From the NCBI GenBank assembly GCA_964518645.1, contig CAZFGL010000073.1, positions 1 through 10,775 on the forward strand: 10,775 nt of DNA, in the 5' to 3' direction. Shown here piece after piece: positions 6,389 to 10,775 of the stretch. The notes beneath the pieces are model-generated. The model saw only the letters and a program-made list of their open reading frames with translations. It had not been told where the DNA came from and searched no databases. A program made the position numbers and the translations under genes. The DNA comes from HGM13006 sp964518645 (GTDB taxonomy: Bacteria; Bacillota; Clostridia; Oscillospirales; Oscillospiraceae). Position 1 is the first letter of the stretch. Every line of letters begins with the position of its first letter.

Positions 6389-7156
6389 ATGATACTGGTA
6401 CTGAGTGTGGAGAATACGAATCTGGTTATGGGCTGTTTCAGGGGAGAAGAACTGCTGTTCACATCCCGGATGGCAGCTGACCGGACTAAAACAGGGGATG
6501 AATATGCAATCAGTTTCCGGAGCATTCTGGATATTTACGGAATCTCCCCGGGAGAGATCGAGGGCTGTATCGTATCCTCCGTGGTACCTGTGCTGATTAA
6601 TGAGATCAAAGCGGCCCTGCGTCTGCTGCTGAAAAAGGAACCTATGGTGGTTGGCCCGGGAGTCAAGACGGGGCTGAATATCCGCATGGATAATCCGGCC
6701 AGTCTGGGGACGGATCTCGTGTGCAATGCCGTGGCTGCCGTTGCAGAATACCCGGTGCCGCTGATCGTGGTGGATCTGGATACTGCAACCACGCTTATGG
6801 CGGTCAACGAGCAGAAGAGCTTTGTAGGCTCTATTATTGCGCCGGGACCCATGGTGTCCGCCGGAGCGCTGGCAGCGGCCTGCGATCAGCTTCCCCGGAT
6901 CTCTATGGAAGCGCCCCATGAGGTGATCGGAAAGAACACCGTGGACTGCATGAAATCCGGTGTGATCTTCGGAACTGCTGCCATGCTGGACGGACTTGTG
7001 GAGCGGATGGAGCAGCAGCTGGGGCTGCACTGTACGGTGATTGCCACCGGCAACCTGACTGAGACCATTATTCCCCTGTGCCACCGGGAAATGCAGGTGG
7101 ACCCGGATCTGCTGCTGAAGGGACTCAGGCGGATCTATGAACGAAACCACAGATAA
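6389..7156 (+). CDS. coaX: CoaX-like type III pantothenate kinase homologue with altered phosphate-binding motifs
   Basis: The 255-residue length and conserved blocks place this in the type III pantothenate kinase family (ASKHA fold), which phosphorylates pantothenate in the first step of CoA synthesis. Seen: VSSVVPVL (62-69), VVGPGVKTGL (87-96), NAVAAVAEY (113-121), IAPGPMVSAGAL (150-161), VIGKNTVDCMKSGVIFG (179-195) and VDPDLLLKGLRRIYERN (237-253). However, several usually invariant positions differ. The phosphate-1 motif DxGNTN reads SVENTN (6-11), losing the Asp and the Gly. GADR reads GTDL (107-110). D-x-GTATT reads DLDTATT (129-135). ATGG reads ATGN (219-222). Asp109 and Asp129 are retained. 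The frame is intact, with AAAGGA (6374-6379) before the ATG, a good promoter and a terminator. It may be a kinase with shifted chemistry, a paralogue with another role, or inactive. Divergence from coaBC supports a CoA-related job. Confidence 0.88.
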   Translation: MILVLSVENTNLVMGCFRGEELLFTSRMAADRTKTGDEYAISFRSILDIYGISPGEIEGCIVSSVVPVLINEIKAALRLLLKKEPMVVGPGVKTGLNIRMDNPASLGTDLVCNAVAAVAEYPVPLIVVDLDTATTLMAVNEQKSFVGSIIAPGPMVSAGALAAACDQLPRISMEAPHEVIGKNTVDCMKSGVIFGTAAMLDGLVERMEQQLGLHCTVIATGNLTETIIPLCHREMQVDPDLLLKGLRRIYERNHR

Positions 7157-7165
7157 TAAAAAGAG

Positions 7166-7204
7166 ACAGGCAACATTGAGCTATGGTTTGATGTTGCCTG
7201 TTTT
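7166..7204 (+). terminator. Rho-independent terminator after the coaX-like gene
   Basis: A perfect 11-base stem, ACAGGCAACAT (7166-7176) with ATGTTGCCTGT (7191-7201), closes a 14-base loop and is followed by TTTTG. It begins 9 bases after the stop codon. The A-rich run before the stem could pair with the T run. Confidence 0.88.
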
Positions 7205-7508
7205 GTGTACTTAAGGGGTGATAAAGTGTCTACGTTCCCGTTTATAAAGCGGGCGTGTGTTCATAAAAATGTTGCTATACAGAAAATTTTGCCAGATCTA
7301 TTGAAAAGTGTATCGAAACTATATTACGATGTGTATACGCAATAGAGAGGCAGCTGAAAAGATAGTCTTGTGCGCGCAATATGCACCAGCAGTCAGCGTG
7401 GGATTATCTAATCTGCAACGAACAGCTGGCGTACGCAAAGCATTTACCGAGTATAAGCCTTTGACGCAGGTATAAATGAAATGGGATGAAAGCTTAGGAG
7501 GAACAGGG
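7205..7508. other. Gene-poor 304-base stretch in AT-rich DNA, two short overlapping reading frames
   Basis: No recognisable gene or RNA is seen. Two short plus-strand frames overlap. The first, 7226-7345, has a GTG start, 39 codons, and AAGGGGTG at 7213-7220 five bases upstream. The second, 7329-7475, has an ATG start and 48 codons, including the stretches REAAEKIVLCAQYA and AVSVGLSNLQRTAGVRKAF. Neither is recognised; together they could be the remains of a decayed gene or nothing at all. An imperfect palindrome, CCCGTTTATAAAGCGGG, lies at 7237-7253. A strong AGGAGG (7496-7501) at the end belongs to the next gene. I find no confident promoter. Confidence 0.5.
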
Positions 7509-8566
7509 ATGGAATATCCAATATCGCTTTACTATGATACAGAGGTGTCCGATGTAAAAACACTGGATTTGTGTCGAGGGGATGATGATTACAGGAAAGT
7601 ACATGTTGTAGACGATGGACATCGCAGACTTGTGATAAAGTTTTTTCCAACACGTTCAGTGACAGGCGCAGAATTGAGGGCTGGTTTCAGCTGATGGATG
7701 AATACCGAAAAACGGCCCTGTATTGTCCTGCTGTTGTGCCAAATCGCAACAGCGAGCTGCTCCATTGTGATACTGTAGACGGACGGAATTACTATACATA
7801 TGCAGAAGAATATTCCGTCTATGAAACTGCCGAACAGATCGGCAAGGAAACATATCAGGATGAACAGGGGCATAATCGGTTTTTTCCTGATGTTATGCGC
7901 TCTTTGGGGAAAATCGCATCTGCCAAATTAGACATACTGGATTGGGGATCTGCATACTGTTTGCTTGAACCCTTTTGCGCGCCCGATACTACCGACGAAG
8001 CAACAGACTGTGCAATTTCCTTCGTGGATTATATTCGGGACAGTGTTCCTTCGTTTTTACCTCGTGCAGAGTCTCTTTTGGAAATGTTTTATCAACGACA
8101 AGACGAATTAAGACGCGTATACTCGTCACTCCCTACCTCCTGTTTTCAGGCCGATTTGAATAGAAGTAATATTCTTCTTGATGGGGATGCCAATTTTGTT
8201 GGTCTAATGGATTTTAATTTATGTGGAAGAGAGCCGATTTTGAATTATGCAGTCCGTGAGGCGCTATGGGGTGTTTCTGATAAGCGGATGTTTGGAGAAA
8301 AAGGCAGACGACTATATTTTTATGACAAAGAGTTAGATGATCTTCGAATCGAACTGTTTCTGGAGAATATCAATTATATTCAGGAAACTTATAAATTCAC
8401 CCAAGTTGAAAAAGAGGGTTTTCCGATTTTGTTCAGATATATCAATTCGTTTTGGTGGTTCCACCTGGATGAGATGAAACGGATCAAAGAGGATGAACGT
8501 AGAATAACGCAACTTCTTGATTATCTTGAATATCAAATGACACGCGATGATATTCGCTTGCCATAA
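7509..8566 (+). pseudogene. Aminoglycoside-phosphotransferase-fold protein, split by a -1 frameshift
   Basis: Two frames together encode one APH/choline-kinase-fold phosphotransferase. The first (7509-7694, 61 residues, after AGGAGG at 7496-7501) gives the N-lobe start with the probable ATP-contact lysine in RRLVIKFFP (K44), then runs to TGA. The second (7694-8566, 290 residues) carries the rest: CPAVVPNRN (11-19), YYTYAEEYSVYETAEQI (33-49), and the catalytic loop CFQADLNRSNIL (150-161) with Asp154 and Asn159. DFNLCGREPILNY (173-185) follows, with the Mg-binding type Asp173. Gln152 stands in place of the usual His of HxD. Upstream of its ATG the second frame also reads RRIEGWFQLMDEYRK, which fits the family better than the first-frame end GAELRAGFS. 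This places a one-base loss at about 7665-7670. TGA and ATG overlap as TGATG, so coupled translation of two pieces is possible. Substrate is unknown; base composition is low in GC compared with the neighbours. Confidence 0.75.
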
Positions 8567-8599
8567 TTCGTTGTTCGTTATGGATGAACTGCTGAAAAG

Positions 8600-8631
8600 A
8601 GAACAGGTATGACCGAGATCATGCCTGTTCT
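8600..8631. terminator. Hairpin between the phosphotransferase remnant and the DUF554 gene
   Basis: AGAACAGG-TATGA (8600-8612) pairs with TCATG-CCTGTTCT (8619-8631) with one T-G wobble around a CCGAGA loop. On the minus strand it is followed by CTCTTTTC, a modest T tract that could end the DUF554 transcript. On the plus strand a T-rich stretch (TTTGTCTTTTT) begins only some 6 bases after the stem. Terminator function is likely but weaker than the others in the window. Confidence 0.55.
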
Positions 8632-8686
8632 GGGTAGTTTGTCTTTTTGCTGTCTTATGAGTGCCGAACTTCGCTCTGCTATTTTG

Positions 8687-9385
8687 TTATCCGATGCCCA
8701 GTGCTGAAAAGGCCATGCATACAAAGGGGACAAGGAGCAGGGCAGGGATGAAATTGATGACTTTGATTTTTGTGATGCCCATAATATTCAGTCCCAGAGC
8801 GAGGATCATAAGGCTTCCGGCGCAGGTCAGTTCGTTGATCACTGTATCAGAGAGAACCGGGGCAAGATACTGGGCAAGAAGCACCAGTGCCCCCTGAAAA
8901 ACCAGCACAAATACCGAAGAGAACAGCACACCGATTCCCAGTGTGGCGGAAAGCATAATGGAGGAGATAAAGTCCAGGAGGGATTTTGTCAGGATCATTT
9001 CATGGTCCCCCCGCAGTCCTGCATTGAGAGAACCTACAATGGTCATGGCACCGATGCAGAACATCAGGCAGGCGGTGATAAACCCCTGAGAGATCTGGGC
9101 TGCCTTTCCGGTACCGGCGGCTTTTCCTGCAACCCGTTCCACGGCATTGTTTACATGGCCGTCAATGTTGATGAGTTCACCTATGATCACGCCCAGTACG
9201 ATGGAGAGAATCAAAACCAGTGTGTTTTCTCCGGACAGGGTACCTGTAACACCGATCACAAGGGTACAGAGGCCAATGCCGGTCATGACAGCATCGGAAA
9301 GCCGCTGCGGAATCCCCTTTTTGCAAAGAAGCCCGATGATGCTTCCAAGAAGAACGGTGAATGTGTTGACGAAAACGCTGAACAT
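8687..9385 (-). CDS. DUF554 family integral membrane protein (YdfK/YqgA-like)
   Basis: This 232-residue very hydrophobic protein matches the DUF554 family along its whole length. Seen: NTFTVLLGSIIGLL (7-20), IGLCTLVIGVTGTL (37-50), LVLILSIVLGVIIGELINID (56-75), ITACLMFCIGAMTIVGSLNA (103-122), TKSLLDFISSIMLSATLGIG (133-152), FQGALVLLAQYLAPVLSD (163-180), and LMILALGLNIMGITKIKVIN (192-211). I count about six or seven membrane-spanning stretches; there is no cleavable signal peptide. Function is not established for the family; a transport-type role is only a guess. The start at 9385 follows AGGAGG (9393-9398) by 7 bases; the frame runs 28 codons further upstream across the promoter and is not used. 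Its leader contains an imperfect hairpin at 9401-9421 that ends 2 bases before the ribosome-binding site. It appears to be transcribed alone. Confidence 0.9.
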   Translation of the reverse strand: MFSVFVNTFTVLLGSIIGLLCKKGIPQRLSDAVMTGIGLCTLVIGVTGTLSGENTLVLILSIVLGVIIGELINIDGHVNNAVERVAGKAAGTGKAAQISQGFITACLMFCIGAMTIVGSLNAGLRGDHEMILTKSLLDFISSIMLSATLGIGVLFSSVFVLVFQGALVLLAQYLAPVLSDTVINELTCAGSLMILALGLNIMGITKIKVINFIPALLLVPFVCMAFSALGIG

Positions 9386-9425
9386 GGTATATCCTCCTAA
9401 TCTGCGCCCTGAGGGGGCAGACAGT

Positions 9426-9454
9426 ATCATAACAGCTTTTTTACGGCCAGTCAA
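9426..9454 (-). promoter_or_regulatory. Sigma-A type promoter for the DUF554 gene
   Basis: On the minus strand TTGACT (-35, 9449-9454) and TATGAT (-10, 9426-9431) each match 5 of 6 bases at 17-base spacing, and TGT before the -10 makes it an extended -10. Transcription would begin near 9419, about 34 bases before the start codon. Confidence 0.82.
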
Positions 9455-9457
9455 CAC

Positions 9458-9479
9458 TTTAATGCGCAAACGCGTTAAA
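9458..9479. promoter_or_regulatory. Palindrome just upstream of the DUF554 promoter, candidate regulator site
   Basis: TTTAATGCG (9458-9466) and CGCGTTAAA (9471-9479) are inverted repeats with one mismatch, around CAAA. The site ends 3 bases from the -35 box. It contains the 8-base palindrome AACGCGTT (9469-9476), reminiscent of the CG-centred half-sites of LacI-family operators. Regulator and function are inferred only. Confidence 0.35.
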
Positions 9480-9486
9480 TTAATTG

Positions 9487-9528
9487 AAAAAGAAACAGGG
9501 GCGCTGCCGAAATGACAGCGCCCCTGTT
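9487..9528 (-). terminator. Rho-independent terminator after the histidine-kinase-like gene
   Basis: On the minus strand a perfect 13-base stem, AACAGGGGCGCTG with CAGCGCCCCTGTT (plus-strand 9494-9506 and 9516-9528), closes a 9-base loop and is followed by TCTTTTT. It lies 35 bases after the stop codon and separates the kinase-like gene from the DUF554 promoter. Confidence 0.88.
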
Positions 9529-9563
9529 AATATACTTACGGGTATTTCAGGCAATGACGAGAA

Positions 9564-10664
9564 TCAGAGATCAAGTCCGCGGGTGTCAAAGACATGGCTG
9601 GGCAGGGCATCTGCCAGCTCGATCAGCATTGGGTCGAAGCCACCAGAGGAGGTGGGGAGTATTACATTGGAATGGAGCACCAGTTCGCCGGACTGAAGGG
9701 TATTCAGGGAGATGTGCACAGCGGTTCCGGTCCCCGGGGCTGATTCGATCAGCAGACTTCCCCCATGGGCCTGAACAATGTTCCGGGCGATGGAGAGCCC
9801 AAGGCCAATGCCACAGCGGGGATCAGCAATCTGGGGGCGATGCTCCTTGCGCTGGAAAATGATGCCCATCTCAAAGGGAGCAATGCCACACCCGTTGTCC
9901 CGAACTGTGAGCCGAAGCCTGCGGCGACCGATTTTGACAAGCCTGATCTGGATCTCTCCGCCGGGTTCGGTGTATTTGATGGCGTTGGAGACCAGATTTA
10001 AAATGGCCTGCTCCATGGAGTCCCCGGCAAGATCGCACATGTCATGGATGTCGGCCAGTTCCACAGTCAGATGCCGACCGGCACCCTCCACCACCGGCCG
10101 GAGCCTGTCGGTGAGATCCGTGAGCCAGCCGGAAACGGACAGGCGTTTTTTTGCAAGACACAGTTCCTCCTGAGTTGTTCCGGCCAGACGGAGATGACTT
10201 GCGGCCCGGTAAATAGTATAGACACTTTTATTAAGCTGCGCTGCCTGAGTCATGTTCTTCGGATCGTCGGCTGCCTCCAGTTGGGGAAGCAACTTTCTGG
10301 TGAGTACCATGACCGCAGAAAGGGGGGACAGCAGTCCTTCGGAGATGGAGCGCAGAGCGGTTGCGGAGAGCACCTGCGGGGACTCTACCAGTTCAACCGC
10401 TGTATATTCATCATAAGCTGACACCTTTGCGTCCAGGGTCAGCCCCGGGAAAACGGCAGGAAACAGCATGGATCCGGTACCGGAGAACCCGTGAAAAAAA
10501 TCCGCAGACTCTCCAAACACCTGATCCGCAGATATGCCCGGGGAAAGCCCGGGCAGCAGTTTCTTTCCATATGCATTGATCAGAACCAGCTGATCCTCCT
10601 GAAACAGAAGCAGTGGCGCAGTCAGGTTATCCAGCGTATTTTGCAGTTTGTTGAGATGTTCCAT
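9564..10664 (-). CDS. Cytoplasmic histidine-kinase-like ATPase lacking the phosphoacceptor His
   Basis: A 366-residue soluble protein with no membrane segment. Residues 1-95 look like a small PAS-type sensor region (APLLLFQEDQLVLINAYGKK, 16-35). A DHp-like helix pair follows, and 215-320 is a GHKL/HATPase domain: N box QAILNLVSNAIKYTEPGG (219-236), G1 DNGCGI (256-261) and G2 CGIGLGLSIARNIVQAHGG (284-302). All ATP-binding motifs look intact. In the helix where kinases have H-E-L-R-T-P-L, this reads E-G-L-L-S-P-L (109-115), so the histidine is replaced by Glu109 and no neighbouring His is available. A tail of about 45 residues (321-366) follows the ATPase domain. No response regulator is in the window. 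The start at 10664 follows AGGAGG (10672-10677) by 7 bases. It may be an atypical kinase, a pseudokinase or another type of GHKL regulator. Confidence 0.85.
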   Translation of the reverse strand: MEHLNKLQNTLDNLTAPLLLFQEDQLVLINAYGKKLLPGLSPGISADQVFGESADFFHGFSGTGSMLFPAVFPGLTLDAKVSAYDEYTAVELVESPQVLSATALRSISEGLLSPLSAVMVLTRKLLPQLEAADDPKNMTQAAQLNKSVYTIYRAASHLRLAGTTQEELCLAKKRLSVSGWLTDLTDRLRPVVEGAGRHLTVELADIHDMCDLAGDSMEQAILNLVSNAIKYTEPGGEIQIRLVKIGRRRLRLTVRDNGCGIAPFEMGIIFQRKEHRPQIADPRCGIGLGLSIARNIVQAHGGSLLIESAPGTGTAVHISLNTLQSGELVLHSNVILPTSSGGFDPMLIELADALPSHVFDTRGLDL

Positions 10665-10688
10665 ATTGAATCCTCCTGCCATCTACAA

Positions 10689-10775
10689 CTAGGCTTTCCA
10701 GAAATCCCGCGGATAAAGCCCAGCAATATCTGGTACTGCATCACAGCCGTAATCAATGTAATGATACCTGAATAT
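10689..10775 (-). CDS. Possible C-terminal end of an unrecognised gene
   Basis: An open minus-strand frame enters from beyond the window and ends at TAG (10689-10691), giving 28 residues that end in DIAGLYPRDFWKA. The stop lies 11 bases before the ribosome-binding site of the kinase-like gene, which fits an operon partner upstream of it. The composition looks like a soluble protein, but the piece is too short to recognise. A competing frame is open here too (see rejected items). Confidence 0.35.
   Translation of the reverse strand: MFRYHYIDYGCDAVPDIAGLYPRDFWKA

Noticed and set aside
7237..7253. CCCGTTTATAAAGCGGG as a transposon end or terminator
   Set aside because: It is short, imperfect, has no T tract and no partner copy elsewhere in the window.
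7638..7650. The T6 run (7641-7646) as a programmed -1 slippery site in the phosphotransferase gene
   Set aside because: In the reading frame the codons are TTT TTT preceded by G, which is not a proper X-XXY-YYZ heptamer. The family match also continues in the first frame beyond the run, placing the shift about 20 bases later.
10665..10775. A second open minus-strand frame at the window end with a membrane-helix-like stretch (YSGIITLITAVMQYQ)
   Set aside because: It has no stop before the kinase-like start and would run over it. The other frame stops just before the ribosome-binding site, as expected for an operon neighbour. With only 111 bases this choice is tentative.
1..10775. CRISPR array, tRNA/rRNA gene, insertion sequence or riboswitch
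   Set aside because: Reading through the window I found no regularly spaced repeats, no cloverleaf or rRNA-like sequence, no transposase-like frame, and no leader long enough for a known riboswitch class.

Overview
This is a chromosomal window that reads as a Bacillota genome, most likely a gut-type Clostridia member (Oscillospiraceae/Ruminococcaceae-like). The pointers are strong AGGAGG ribosome-binding sites about 7 bases from the starts, sigma-A type promoters, a tandem OB-fold single-stranded DNA-binding protein of the kind found in Clostridia, a DegV-family protein, a CoaX-type pantothenate kinase and a DUF554 membrane protein. The lineage is inferred from gene content; no rRNA or tRNA gene is present to confirm it.

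Layout. (1) 1-1500: trmO (tRNA t6A37 methyltransferase, cut by the window start) and a degV-family gene diverge from a 176-base region. That region holds a good promoter on each strand and a perfect 17-base palindrome on the degV -35 box. (2) 1501-2345: a terminator, an RluA-family pseudouridine synthase, and a strong bidirectional terminator shared with the convergent gene that follows. (3) 2346-4364 (minus): a 672-residue flavin/iron-sulfur ene-reductase of the 2,4-dienoyl-CoA reductase/enoate reductase type, divergent from (4) 4444-5082, the tandem OB-fold protein. (5) 5046-7204: coaBC (minus) and a coaX-like gene (plus), two coenzyme A biosynthesis functions, diverge from a compact two-promoter region. 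The 3' end of coaBC overlaps the SSB-like gene by 37 bases. (6) 7205-8640: an AT-rich stretch unlike its surroundings, with a gene-poor 304-base part and an aminoglycoside-phosphotransferase-fold gene broken by a -1 frameshift. It looks acquired and decaying. (7) 8687-9385 (minus): a DUF554 membrane protein with a textbook promoter and a palindrome beside it. (8) 9564-10664 (minus): a cytoplasmic histidine-kinase-like ATPase lacking the phosphoacceptor histidine, with the probable tail of another gene upstream of it.

Most of this is ordinary housekeeping DNA and I see no new multi-gene system, CRISPR array or insertion sequence. The points most worth a second look are the CoaX homologue with substitutions in its phosphate-binding motifs, the histidine-less kinase, the palindrome over the degV promoter, and the split phosphotransferase whose halves overlap as TGATG.
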